Shown here: positions 20,827 to 29,530 of the stretch, piece after piece | Layout: every line of letters begins with the position of its first letter | Position numbering within the stretch: the first letter of the stretch is position 1 | Source: Candidatus Parcubacteria bacterium | Lineage (GTDB): Bacteria > Patescibacteriota > Minisyncoccia > JAHIHE01 > JAGLIN01 | NCBI GenBank assembly: GCA_023132875.1 | Contig: JAGLXN010000032.1 | Coordinates: forward strand, 1 to 43,237 | Length of the DNA: 43,237 bases | Direction of reading: 5' to 3' | Notes under the pieces: model-generated | What the model was told of the DNA's origin: nothing | Seen by the model: only the letters and a program-made list of their open reading frames with translations | The model's database searches: none | Program-made: the position numbers and the translations under genes

Positions 20827-21982
20827 TTGGTAAACACTTAAAAATTTTCTCTGTTACTCTTTTCGCAATTTCTTCTTGTGAATATTTGCTTGTGTCAATA
20901 GATATATAATTTATATCGTTTTTTTTTCTTTCAAAAGCATCTTGCACTTGTTTTATATTTATAATACTAATTTCTGGTTTTCTTTGATACAATATTTCTG
21001 GTGAAGCTGTCAAATAGAATATTAAATTAACTTTCGGAGTTAAACAATAAAATAGTTTATACAAAAAATTATTTTTCGCCCTTATTAATCTATCATAGAA
21101 AAAGCGATCAAAAATAATAATATTTTTATTAGAGATTATCAATTTAAAATAACGAATGTGTAATTCTAAGTAAAATATTGCTAAACTAAAAAATCCAAAT
21201 TTTTTTATCTTACGGCTGTTATCTAAATACGGATTTTTTTTAGGTTTAGTAACGCTTTCATAAATCGCTATTGGAAAAATCTTAAAATTTTTCCATCCCA
21301 TATATTCTACCGCGACTTTCAAACATTTTATTTTTTTCTTTAACTCCACGATAGCAGAAGATTTACCGGAACCATCAACACCAATAAAAACAACTTTTAC
21401 TTTTTTCCCTGGCGGAAAATTTCCAAAAATTTTATACAGTATGAATTTTTTAATGTTTTTTCTTATCAATGCTTTTTTAATTATAATTGGATTTTTAACT
21501 TTTTTAATTGATAATTGTAATTTATCAGACAAAAAATCTGTAGGAATATCGTTATTATTAAGATATCTTATTATTCTTTCTTTTTTTGATTTAAAAAACA
21601 TAAAACCTAAATACCTATCCAAATAACAATAATTATTATTTAAAACATAAATATTCTGATTTAAGAAAGAAACAGAATTATTTTCAATTTTGTTAAAAGC
21701 AATTTTAAAAACACCGCAATATTCCAATCCATCAATATGAAAATCTAATAAATTCAATGCTCCTGTTTTTTTATCCAGCCGGATTACAAAGATATGGTTG
21801 TTAAAAAATAATTTTTTTCTGACTATCTTATAATTCTTAGGAAAATTTATTTTATGAAAATCTAATTTTGATATAACAATATCTATATCTCTGTCTTCTG
21901 GTAATATTTTATGCTTAAGATATATTTTTTCTAAGCTTAACTCTTTTCTAATATCAAATAAAGTTTCTTTATCGTTTTTCAT
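20789..21982 (-). CDS. Two-domain protein: nucleotidyltransferase-like plus thymidylate-kinase-like P-loop domain
   Basis: 397 residues. The N-terminal 180 residues contain PEDRDIDIVIS (28-38) and LNLLDFHIDG (76-85), acidic patterns like those of nucleotidyltransferase-fold proteins, but the family is not certain. The C-terminal half is a P-loop kinase: KVVFIGVDGSGKSSAI (Walker A at 201-208), a FDRFFYDRL motif like the DR(Y/F) of thymidylate kinases, a FYLTASPEILYQRKPE lid region and an ISIDTSKY strand. It lacks the normal short length of a real Tmk (about 210), and such fusions occur in surface-glycan operons. The next gene is also a kinase fold and overlaps by 38 bases. The substrate is unknown. 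Confidence 0.65.
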   Translation of the reverse strand: MKNDKETLFDIRKELSLEKIYLKHKILPEDRDIDIVISKLDFHKINFPKNYKIVRKKLFFNNHIFVIRLDKKTGALNLLDFHIDGLEYCGVFKIAFNKIENNSVSFLNQNIYVLNNNYCYLDRYLGFMFFKSKKERIIRYLNNNDIPTDFLSDKLQLSIKKVKNPIIIKKALIRKNIKKFILYKIFGNFPPGKKVKVVFIGVDGSGKSSAIVELKKKIKCLKVAVEYMGWKNFKIFPIAIYESVTKPKKNPYLDNSRKIKKFGFFSLAIFYLELHIRYFKLIISNKNIIIFDRFFYDRLIRAKNNFLYKLFYCLTPKVNLIFYLTASPEILYQRKPEISIINIKQVQDAFERKKNDINYISIDTSKYSQEEIAKRVTEKIFKCLPNEISKVKSCKIS

Positions 21983-23147
21983 TATGTTTGCTTATATTCA
22001 TATAAATTTTCGATGTTTCATCAACCATTTTCTCTACTGAAAAATATTTCGCTGTTTTCAATCCATTTTCTACAAACTTTTTTCTTATATTATTATTATC
22101 TAACAAAATAGAAATTTTATCAGCCAAATTTTTATAATCTTTTTTATTTATTAAAAATCCATTCTTATCGTCTTTGATTAGCTCTTTTGTTCCTCCAACG
22201 TTTCCTCCAATTACAGGAGTTCCGCAAACCATTGCTTCTAAAAATGTTATACCAAAACCCTCTCTTAAAGATGGCATGACATAAATTGAAGCTTTTTTCA
22301 TTTTATCCAAAACATATTCATTTGATTTTCTACCCTTAAATTCTACTCGTTTTTTTAAACCCATTTTATCTATAAAACCTTCAAGATATTCCTGATTTAT
22401 GTCTTGTCCAATAATAATAATTTGTAAATCAGAATATTTTTCTTTTATCAAAGAGAAAGCTTTAAATAAAGTAATAACGCCTTTCCTTTGTAAATTATTC
22501 CCTATTATCAAAATAAATTTTTCTTTTTTACTTTTGTGATTTTCAAAATTTAAAGAAATTCCATTATAAACAACCAGCGTTTTTATCTTGTCTATTTTAT
22601 AAACATCAACTATCTTTTTTTGAACATGGCCAGAAACAGAAATTATAAAATCCAGATTTTTTAAACAAATTTTTTCTATTATATTAACAAAATTATAATA
22701 AAAATACCTTTTAATCCAGTCATTATATAATTTTTTATAGAAGAATGGGTTGCAATTAGCTTCCATAAAAGTATAATCATGCATTGTCCCAATTATTACG
22801 GCTCTATTTTTCTTATAATGAAAAAGGTTAGTCCAAAAAAATTCTCTTGCGTCGGTAAAATGAATAATATCAATTTTTTCTTTTTTTATTAACCTTTTTA
22901 ATGCAAGAAAAAACTGAAAAGACAAAGTAAACCAATTTCCATGAGATGGATCGCATTTACATCTTTTTATTTCTATTAATTTGACATTTAGACTTATAAA
23001 CTCCCTTTTTTTTTCTTTCGGACATATAACAGTAACTTTATGTCCTTGCTCCGCGACTGAATTTATCAAGTTTGTAGAATAAGTCCCAACTCCGCTTGCA
23101 AAATTACCGTACTGCTGAGTTAAATAACATATATTTAGCTTTTTCAT
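21969..23147 (-). CDS. GT4 glycosyltransferase
   Basis: 392 residues. N terminus ICYLTQQYGNFASGVGTYS (acceptor-loop Gly run), then VIGTMHDYTFMEANCNPF near 120. The donor domain has ILIIGNNLQRKGVITLFKAF and the E-x7-E motif in LREGFGITFLEAM. The Cys-rich KRCKCDPSHGNWFT segment is unusual but of unknown meaning. It overlaps the next gene by 14 bases and is 24 bases after the previous one. Confidence 0.87.
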   Translation of the reverse strand: MKKLNICYLTQQYGNFASGVGTYSTNLINSVAEQGHKVTVICPKEKKREFISLNVKLIEIKRCKCDPSHGNWFTLSFQFFLALKRLIKKEKIDIIHFTDAREFFWTNLFHYKKNRAVIIGTMHDYTFMEANCNPFFYKKLYNDWIKRYFYYNFVNIIEKICLKNLDFIISVSGHVQKKIVDVYKIDKIKTLVVYNGISLNFENHKSKKEKFILIIGNNLQRKGVITLFKAFSLIKEKYSDLQIIIIGQDINQEYLEGFIDKMGLKKRVEFKGRKSNEYVLDKMKKASIYVMPSLREGFGITFLEAMVCGTPVIGGNVGGTKELIKDDKNGFLINKKDYKNLADKISILLDNNNIRKKFVENGLKTAKYFSVEKMVDETSKIYMNISKHNEKR

Positions 23148-23171
23148 TATTATATTTTATTTGCCTTTCAA

Positions 23172-24323
23172 TTATTTTTTCAAATCAATAATTATATCTG
23201 CAACCATTTTTCCTATTTTCTCAGAGTTTAAATCTTTTTGAAAAAGAAAATAACTATTTTCAGCTATTTTATTTTTTAATTCGTTGTCATTCTTTATTTC
23301 CAAAATCGCATTCTTTAAAGATTCCGCATTCCTATTTTCACAAAGCAAAATATTTTCCTTATCTGTAAATAATTCTCTTATCGCAGAAGAATCACCAGTA
23401 ATTACGGCTTTTTTACAAGCAATCGCCTGAAAAACCTTGTTTGGAATAACTCTTGACGATTTATTTGTGCCTCCGAAAATTCCTAAAATTACATCGGCTT
23501 TATTTATTTCATTTATCAGTTCATTGTACTCTATCCACTTTACAAAATCAATATTTTTAATCTTTAATTTTTTTCTTAAATTCATTATTTCCTCATCAAG
23601 CTGTCCGCTTCCAATTATCTTAATTTTAACACTTTTATCCTCATTTTCTAAAAATTTTGCGGCTTTTATAATATATTCAAGCCCATGAAGCGGGATATAT
23701 TTTCCGATAAATAAAACCGTAAAAACTCCTCCTAATCTCCCCTTATCGGAGGGGGAACATCGCGGAAAAAAAATATCTTCATCGGCTCCGACCCAAACTC
23801 TCTTAAATTTGCTTTTATCTAAGCTAAATAAGTTGCTTATGTAATTTATATGCTCATTTGTGTCAAAAATAATTATATCAGCCATTTTGAAAGAAAATCT
23901 ATCAATGTAGAATAGAAGCTTAGCAAATAGATTATTTTTACTGGAAAGACCTCTATCAGCAATCACCGTATCATAGAGAGATACAAGAGGAACGAATAAT
24001 ATTTTAGGCTTATTTTTTTTGAATAATAATAACGCTTTAAGAAAAAAAATGTCCAGTTGTCCGATATATCCGACAATAATCACATTAACATTTCTGCACT
24101 TAGAAAAAAACACAAAACAAAGCCTTGCGTAAGCAGATACTAAACCAACAGCCAGCTTAAACATAGAAAATAATTTTAAAAAATTGCCGTGCTTATTTCT
24201 ATATTTTTCCCATAAAGAAACATGGCATTCAACAATGTCTATGCCATTTTTCTTTAATCCCTTTATTATTATACGATTTGAGGGATAATTCTTTTCATAT
24301 GTTCCAAAAAAACATACCTTCAT
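23172..24323 (-). CDS. GT4-like glycosyltransferase with a palindrome-derived insertion
   Basis: 383 residues, GT-B fold. It starts MKVCFFGTYEKNYPSNRIII. The donor domain has VLFIGKYIPLHGLEYIIKAA and RVIPNKVFQAIACKKAVITG, the divergent form of the E-x7-E region also seen in some GT4 proteins (NKVFEYMA-type). Between FFPR and VFTVLFIGK an extra segment CSPSDKGRLGG is coded by a CCCCTCCGATAAGGGGAG-type palindrome (23727-23760) like the intergenic ones at 30966-30985 and 9263-9282. The gene is two bases from the GT2 gene before it. Confidence 0.82.
   Translation of the reverse strand: MKVCFFGTYEKNYPSNRIIIKGLKKNGIDIVECHVSLWEKYRNKHGNFLKLFSMFKLAVGLVSAYARLCFVFFSKCRNVNVIIVGYIGQLDIFFLKALLLFKKNKPKILFVPLVSLYDTVIADRGLSSKNNLFAKLLFYIDRFSFKMADIIIFDTNEHINYISNLFSLDKSKFKRVWVGADEDIFFPRCSPSDKGRLGGVFTVLFIGKYIPLHGLEYIIKAAKFLENEDKSVKIKIIGSGQLDEEIMNLRKKLKIKNIDFVKWIEYNELINEINKADVILGIFGGTNKSSRVIPNKVFQAIACKKAVITGDSSAIRELFTDKENILLCENRNAESLKNAILEIKNDNELKNKIAENSYFLFQKDLNSEKIGKMVADIIIDLKK
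23727..23760. repeat. Palindrome inserted in frame in a GT4 gene
   Basis: CTCCCCTTATCGGAGGGGG lies inside the coding sequence just before the conserved VLFIGK strand; it encodes CSPSDKGRLGG. Related CCCCTCC...GGGGAG-like sequences are intergenic elsewhere in the window. Confidence 0.65.
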
Positions 24324-24325
24324 AA

Positions 24326-25276
24326 TTAACTTTTTATAATTTTCTTAATCTTTAGTGATTCATCTTCTTTGGCATAATTTTTAACAAACATTTCTCCGAT
24401 CAACCCTAAAGATATAAGCTGAACGCCAACCATTATAAGAAGAATTCCGGCAATAAAAAGAGGCAATCTGTTTTGAATTGAACCAAAGACAAGTCGCAAA
24501 TAAGTTATATACAAACTAATGGCAAATCCAGATCCAAAAGCCACGGTACCCAATCCTCCGAAAAAGTGAGCTGGTCTTTTGAAATACTTAGTCAAAACCA
24601 TAACTGTAAGCAAGTCTAAAAAACCATTTAAAAATCTAATTGGACCGTATTTAGATTTTCCGAACTTTCTTTTTCTGTGATGAATAGGAATTTCAGCTAT
24701 TTTATATCCTTGATTTCTGGCTATAACGGGAATATACCGGTGAAGCTGACCGTATAAATCCAGACCTTTAGCAACTTCGCTCTTATATGCTTTAAAACCG
24801 CAATTAAAATCATGAAGCTGGACTCTGGAAAATAAAGAAGTAACAAAATTAAAAAATTTTGAACTTGTATTCTTTATAAACGAGTCTTTACGATTTTGTT
24901 TCCAACCAGATACAAGATCATAACCCTCGTTTATTTTAGCGATAAAATTCGAAATTTCTTTCGGATCGTCTTGAAGATCGGCATCCATTGTAAAAATAAT
25001 TTTCCCGCGCGCCTCGCTAAAACCAGCTTCTAATGCTGAAGCTTTTCCAAAATTAGACCTAAATTGAATTCCTCTGATATGAACATAATCGTCCTGAAAT
25101 AGCTTCTCAATAACTTCCTGTGTTTTGTCACTACTTCCGTCATTTACAATTATTATTTCATAATCACCAGTAATATTTTTCATAACAGAAGTTATCTCAT
25201 CGCGTAGTAACGGCAAATTTTCAGCTTCATTATAAGCGGGAATAATTATGGATATTTCTTTTTTATTATTGTTCAT
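24326..25276 (-). CDS. GT2 polyprenyl-phosphate sugar synthase with C-terminal helices (GtrB/DPM-like)
   Basis: 316 residues from ATG 25276. The frame is open to a TTG at 25306, but the ATG fits the family start (ISIIIPAYNEAENLPLL). Motifs: NDGSSDKT, the metal-binding MDADLQDDP, and the C-terminal catalytic segment PIHHRKRKFGKSKYG. Two membrane helices follow (about 230-255 and 268-295), as in GtrB and ArnC. It would transfer a sugar to undecaprenyl phosphate on the cytoplasmic side, giving a donor for the GT-C enzymes of this operon. The length is in the family range. Confidence 0.88.
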   Translation of the reverse strand: MNNNKKEISIIIPAYNEAENLPLLRDEITSVMKNITGDYEIIIVNDGSSDKTQEVIEKLFQDDYVHIRGIQFRSNFGKASALEAGFSEARGKIIFTMDADLQDDPKEISNFIAKINEGYDLVSGWKQNRKDSFIKNTSSKFFNFVTSLFSRVQLHDFNCGFKAYKSEVAKGLDLYGQLHRYIPVIARNQGYKIAEIPIHHRKRKFGKSKYGPIRFLNGFLDLLTVMVLTKYFKRPAHFFGGLGTVAFGSGFAISLYITYLRLVFGSIQNRLPLFIAGILLIMVGVQLISLGLIGEMFVKNYAKEDESLKIKKIIKS

Positions 25277-25327
25277 TATATACAGTATTATTTTAAATTT
25301 GTACAAAATTTTGTTATTCTAAGCCTA

Positions 25328-25355
25328 ATTGTCATCCTGAACTTGTTTCAGGATC
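25328..25355. repeat. GTCATCCTGAA palindromic repeat
   Basis: TGTCATCCTGAACTTGTTTC then AGGATCTT: CCTGAA pairs with TTCAGG. It belongs to a very widespread bacterial repeat type. Part of the 310-bp gap before the GT2 gene. Confidence 0.7.
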
Positions 25356-25477
25356 TTTGTTGTTTTGGGTTTAATTTATATTTATAATGCTAAAAGTTAT
25401 ATTACAGCTATTGTGTTTTCAATTTAATAAAAACTTATGATGTTTTGTAGGTTTGTTTAACATAATAGTCAGTAGAT

Positions 25478-25512
25478 TCTGATCCCGAAATACTTCGGGA
25501 CAGAATGACAAC
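25478..25512. repeat. GTCATTCTG palindromic repeat
   Basis: Read on the minus strand: GTCATTCTGTCCCGAAG then TATTTCGGGATCAGAAT; CCCGAA pairs with TTCGGG. Same broad family as 25328-25355, in the opposite orientation. Confidence 0.7.
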
Positions 25513-25586
25513 TTTTTGCAGATGAGTTGAAATAAGAAAACTCTAAATTCACAATATCTTAAATATTCAAATTCCTTAGCAATAAA

Positions 25587-27227
25587 TCATTTATTAAATG
25601 ACAGTCTAAATATTTTAATTGGTTTAATAGAATCATCTTCATAAAAAAGCTCGATATTCTCAGAATATTCATCTAAGCTCGCTAATTCTTCATAATTTCC
25701 CCTTATTCCAAGATATCTCTTGTCAATTATAATATAGCTAACATTTTGAGCTTTGGCAAATTTTATTACATTTTCAGCAGATGTGTATGGAATTCCAGCG
25801 CCTCTTGTCTTGCTTTGAGAGTAAAAAGAAATAAACGGTTTCCTGGACATTATAATATCTTCTTTTGAATTATAAGATGGATTATTTTTCAGGCATTCAC
25901 CTGCGATCTTATGTTCTGTCGGATAATTAAAAGTAAAATGCAAATAATATGAGATAGCTCCAATAAAATTAACAAAAATTAATATCACAACCAACAATCT
26001 TAGAGCCGTAAAAAAATGTCTGATGTTAAACCTTATACCTTTGACTGTTAATAAAATGGATTTAGTGCACAAAGAACAGCCAACTGAAGCTAATAAAATT
26101 ATAAATATCATTACTTGAAGAATATATCTGCTTTCAATGTGAAATATCGGAAAAACTGATAAAAAAACAATTGGAAAGAACGACAATATGAATATTTTTT
26201 TAAACAACTTTTTTGCCATAAGTGAAAAAAATAAAAGCGCGCTGATTGGAATCAGAAAAATATCAACTGAATACATATCAATCAATATTTTAATTTCAGA
26301 TAAAATTCCTTTCATATATCTATCCAAAAAATCAGTTGGATTGTTAAAAATATATTCTTTTAGGCTGACATTTGCAAATTCTTCAGAAAGTTTGATAGAA
26401 TTAGTTTTCTCATCATAATTTGAAAAAGTTTGCTCGTAAAAAATAGCATCGTCTTTATTTATTTTTCCAAAATCTTTTCCATCAAGAATTGCGCCTGTTA
26501 TTAGATTTGGAGCTGATTTGGCGGTCAGACTGACTTCTCCAGTATGCTGATATAAAAAAAATATATATGGAGCAATAATAAGAACAAAGGAAAAAACAAC
26601 AATCAAAAAACTTTCCATTGCTTTTTTTGTTCCCAATTTCCTTTTTTTAAAAATAAAAAGTAAAAATGGAAAAGCTAAAAAAATTATCCCCTCAGGCTTA
26701 ATTAAATAAGCATATCCTATAACAAAACCTAACATAACAGCCAGCCAAATTTTATATTGATCTAGAAGCTTTAAATATATATAAATTATCAATAAAATAA
26801 AAAATAAATACAACGATTCAGACCAGCTTTCATTAGACAATATTATAAACATATGATGAGTCGCCGCGAAAAAAGCGGCAAAAAGTCCGGCTGTTTTGTT
26901 AAACATTTTTTTTCCAACCAGATAAAAAAGATAGACTGCTAAAAAACCAAAAATAAAAGAAATAAATCTGGCAGAAAAAAGCAGATTATCAAAAAAGTAG
27001 TCTGCAATTCCTATAAAAACTGGATACCCCGGAGAAAATATAGTTTCTGGATTGCCAAAAACTTCATATTTTCCGTTTTCAATCAGATTTTTTCCCGCTA
27101 TTGCGTATCTCACTCCGTCAGTAGTGATAAACCCTTCCTGAGAAAAAAAATAAAGCCTTGAGAAAAAAGCTACGGATAGAATTAGAATAAGTATTATTGT
27201 ATTACTATGCTTTTTAAAATAATTCAT
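25587..27227 (-). CDS. GT-C (GT39/ArnT-like) membrane glycosyltransferase
   Basis: 546 residues with about 11 membrane helices. The first outer loop has FITTDGVRYAIAGKNL with a conserved acidic residue (Asp in TTDG), then FSPGYPVFIG and later ATHHMFIILSNESWSESLYLF, the order found in PMT/ArnT-like enzymes that use polyprenyl-phosphate sugars on the outer face. The C-terminal soluble part (about 440-546) has PTEHKIAGECL and the strand SYIIIDKRYLG. It starts at ATG 27227 sharing one base with the stop of the GT2 gene before it (TAATG). The acceptor, glycan or protein, is unknown. Confidence 0.8.
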   Translation of the reverse strand: MNYFKKHSNTIILILILSVAFFSRLYFFSQEGFITTDGVRYAIAGKNLIENGKYEVFGNPETIFSPGYPVFIGIADYFFDNLLFSARFISFIFGFLAVYLFYLVGKKMFNKTAGLFAAFFAATHHMFIILSNESWSESLYLFFILLIIYIYLKLLDQYKIWLAVMLGFVIGYAYLIKPEGIIFLAFPFLLFIFKKRKLGTKKAMESFLIVVFSFVLIIAPYIFFLYQHTGEVSLTAKSAPNLITGAILDGKDFGKINKDDAIFYEQTFSNYDEKTNSIKLSEEFANVSLKEYIFNNPTDFLDRYMKGILSEIKILIDMYSVDIFLIPISALLFFSLMAKKLFKKIFILSFFPIVFLSVFPIFHIESRYILQVMIFIILLASVGCSLCTKSILLTVKGIRFNIRHFFTALRLLVVILIFVNFIGAISYYLHFTFNYPTEHKIAGECLKNNPSYNSKEDIIMSRKPFISFYSQSKTRGAGIPYTSAENVIKFAKAQNVSYIIIDKRYLGIRGNYEELASLDEYSENIELFYEDDSIKPIKIFRLSFNK

Positions 27228-27958
27228 TATTTATTATATTTTTTCGTTAATAGATTTATCTTTATTTTTAAGAGTTCTTTAAAGGTAAATAAATAATCCT
27301 TGTAACGCACTCTTGTTTCTTTTCTGTTTTCCCAAATCACGGGAACAGTTTTTATTTTATATCCAAATTTATTTGCAATGGCTAATATTTCAATATCAAA
27401 ACCCCAACGATCAATTGTTAGTTTTGGAAAAATATTTTTTACAAAATTAGACGAAAAACATTTAAAACCGCACTGTGTATCGCTTATTTTGGATACTACG
27501 AAGAGTTTTATTAATTTATTTCCAATATTCCCAAACAATTCTTTATAAAACGGCTGGTGCTTTTTAATTTTACTATTTTTAAGCGCCCTGTTTCCTATTA
27601 TAATATCACAACCATTTTCTAAAAATGGAATAAAGTTTGCAAATTGATCTATGCTCGTTGAATTATCAGCATCCATAAATAATCTAAATTTTCCTTTTGC
27701 AAACAGCATCCCCCTTTTTACGGAATATCCTTTGCCTCGATTTTTATCATTTTTAATAATAGCCAAATTCTTAAAATCTGATTGTAGGCTTTTGACTATA
27801 GAAAATGTTTTGTCTCCTGAACCATCATCTACGACAACTATTTCATAATTATATTTTTGTTCAGAAAGAAAATTTTCTATTTCAATCAAAGTGCTTTTTA
27901 TTAATTTTTCTTCATTATATGCCGGCATAACCACCGATAAATATATTTCTTCTTTCAT
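27227..27958 (-). CDS. GT2 dolichyl/polyprenyl-phosphate glucosyltransferase-like (ALG5-type)
   Basis: 243 residues. It starts YLSVVMPAYNEEKLIKSTL, with VDDGSGDKT, the metal motif MDADNSTS, the acceptor region NRALKNSKI and the subgroup marker SDTQCGFKCFS followed by WGFDIEIL. These are the features of ALG5-like dolichyl-phosphate beta-glucosyltransferases and their bacterial relatives. There is no C-terminal membrane helix, unlike the other GT2 enzyme here, so it may bind the membrane peripherally. The GT-C gene starts on its stop codon, suggesting the pair work together: it makes the lipid-linked sugar, the GT-C enzyme uses it. Confidence 0.85.
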   Translation of the reverse strand: MKEEIYLSVVMPAYNEEKLIKSTLIEIENFLSEQKYNYEIVVVDDGSGDKTFSIVKSLQSDFKNLAIIKNDKNRGKGYSVKRGMLFAKGKFRLFMDADNSTSIDQFANFIPFLENGCDIIIGNRALKNSKIKKHQPFYKELFGNIGNKLIKLFVVSKISDTQCGFKCFSSNFVKNIFPKLTIDRWGFDIEILAIANKFGYKIKTVPVIWENRKETRVRYKDYLFTFKELLKIKINLLTKKYNK

Positions 27959-27980
27959 TGCTTTATTTTAATATTACCTT

Positions 27981-28105
27981 GAATTACGGAACTCTTACAA
28001 TTTGTTCGTTTAGTGTGAATATTAGCTCAATTAGTGTTTATTATAGAAGGCACTAATAAAACTAATATTTACACGAAGGTAACTAAAACTAAAATTTCGT
28101 AATCC
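27981..28105. repeat. Cruciform-like 125-bp intergenic repeat
   Basis: Nested inverted repeats: GGATTACGAA-type ends (27981-27991 with 28096-28105), GTGTGAATATTAG (28013-28025) with CTAATATTTACAC (28062-28074), and ATTAGTG (28030-28036) with CACTAAT (28051-28057). It lies in the 200-bp gap between ugd and the ALG5-like gene. Confidence 0.6.
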
Positions 28106-28159
28106 AAAGAAATTAGTTAAACCATAGAACAATACAACAATTTTATTCTTCAATTTTAC

Positions 28160-29452
28160 TCATCTGCCCACACTCAAATAATTAAACCCCAATTTTTTCA
28201 TTTTGTTCAAGTCATAGATATTTCTTCCATCAATAATATTAGGTTTTTGCAGAAGATTCTTTATTCTTTTTAAATTCGCGTTTTTAAATTCGTCCCATTC
28301 AGTGGCTATTATTAAAGCTTGGCAATTTTTAAGCGCGTCATATTTATTTGAATAAAAATTTACAGTCTTAAATTTATTATCTCGCCGAAGTTTTTCATAA
28401 TCAACCTTTGGATCATAAGCGTTTATTTTTCCTCCTTTTTTTTCAAGCAAATCAATAATATCAATTGCTGCTGATTCTCTCGTATCATCTGTATTTGGCT
28501 TAAAAGAAATCCCCCAAACGCATATTTTTTTATTTTTTAAATTGCTTAGCAATTTCTCCGTTTTTTCCGCCAATAGCAGCCTTTGATCATTATTAACTCT
28601 GACAACAGCCTTTAAAAGCTTAAATTTATAATTATTATTCAAAGCGATATTATGAAGAGCTCGGACATCTTTCGGAAAACAGCTCCCTCCATATCCGATA
28701 CCCGCGTCTAAAAATTTATTTCCTATTCTGGAATCTAATCCCATAGCATAAGCGACTTCATTAACATTCGCCCCGACCCTTTCACACACATTCGCAATTT
28801 CATTAATAAAAGATATTTTTGTCGCTAAAAACGCATTACTTGCGTACTTTATCATTTCTGCAGTTTCAATTTTCGTATTTACAATAGGACAAGAAAATGG
28901 CTCATAAAGATTTTTTATTATATCTTTTGACCCCGCGGAATCTATTCCAACAATAATTCTTTCCGGATTCATAAAATCAAATACCGCGCTTCCTTCTCTT
29001 AAAAATTCTGGATTTGAAGCTATGTTAAAATCTCCCTTATATTCTTTCTTTATTATATTTCTAACTAAACATCCGGTTCCGATCGGAACAGTGCTTTTAT
29101 TGATTATGACGGTATATCCTTTAAGATTTTTACCGATTTCCTTCGCGGCTTTCTTAACATACGACAGATCAGCTTCTCCGTTTTTTTTCTGAGGAGTGCC
29201 AACCGCTATAAATATTGCTTTTTTATTCAGAACCGCTTCTTCCGGATTTAGCGTAAAAAAGATTCTTTTCTTTTTTATATTTTTATTGATCAAATCTTCC
29301 AATTTAGGCTCAAAAAAAGGAATTCTGCCTTCTTTTAATTTTTCTATTTTTTTCTCATCTATATCATAACAAACAACATTATTTCCAAGCTCAGCAAAAC
29401 AAGCTCCTGTTACAAGCCCTACATATCCTGTGCCAAAAATTGAGATTTCCAT
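28160..29452 (-). CDS. ugd: UDP-glucose 6-dehydrogenase
   Basis: 430 residues. Converts UDP-glucose to UDP-glucuronate with two NAD+. The Rossmann motif is GTGYVG (7-12). SNPEFLREGSA (147-157), the segment EMIKYASNAFLATKISFINE (199-218, with Lys202 and Asn206) and the catalytic Cys258 in YGGSCFPKD are all present, and the C-terminal UDP-binding domain ends as usual. The length is typical. It supplies an acidic sugar to the glycan operon, so the surface polymer probably contains uronic acid or a sugar derived from it. The gene ends in TGA. Confidence 0.95.
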   Translation of the reverse strand: MEISIFGTGYVGLVTGACFAELGNNVVCYDIDEKKIEKLKEGRIPFFEPKLEDLINKNIKKKRIFFTLNPEEAVLNKKAIFIAVGTPQKKNGEADLSYVKKAAKEIGKNLKGYTVIINKSTVPIGTGCLVRNIIKKEYKGDFNIASNPEFLREGSAVFDFMNPERIIVGIDSAGSKDIIKNLYEPFSCPIVNTKIETAEMIKYASNAFLATKISFINEIANVCERVGANVNEVAYAMGLDSRIGNKFLDAGIGYGGSCFPKDVRALHNIALNNNYKFKLLKAVVRVNNDQRLLLAEKTEKLLSNLKNKKICVWGISFKPNTDDTRESAAIDIIDLLEKKGGKINAYDPKVDYEKLRRDNKFKTVNFYSNKYDALKNCQALIIATEWDEFKNANLKRIKNLLQKPNIIDGRNIYDLNKMKKLGFNYLSVGR

Positions 29453-29460
29453 AGTATTGG

Positions 29461-29520
29461 AATTATGAATTATGAATTATGAATTAAGTATAAAAATATT
29501 CCTGATTCCTGATTCATAAT
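29461..29520. repeat. GAATTAT tandem repeat
   Basis: GAATTATGAATTATGAATTA is followed by a related inverted ATTCCTGATTCCTGATTCAT stretch. Non-coding gap before ugd. Confidence 0.6.
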
Positions 29521-29530
29521 TCTATCATTA

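Noticed and set aside
20023-28162. Use of TGA as glycine (code 25).
   Set aside because: Genes ending at 20023, 25587 and 28160 stop naturally at TGA, and no gene needs TGA read-through.
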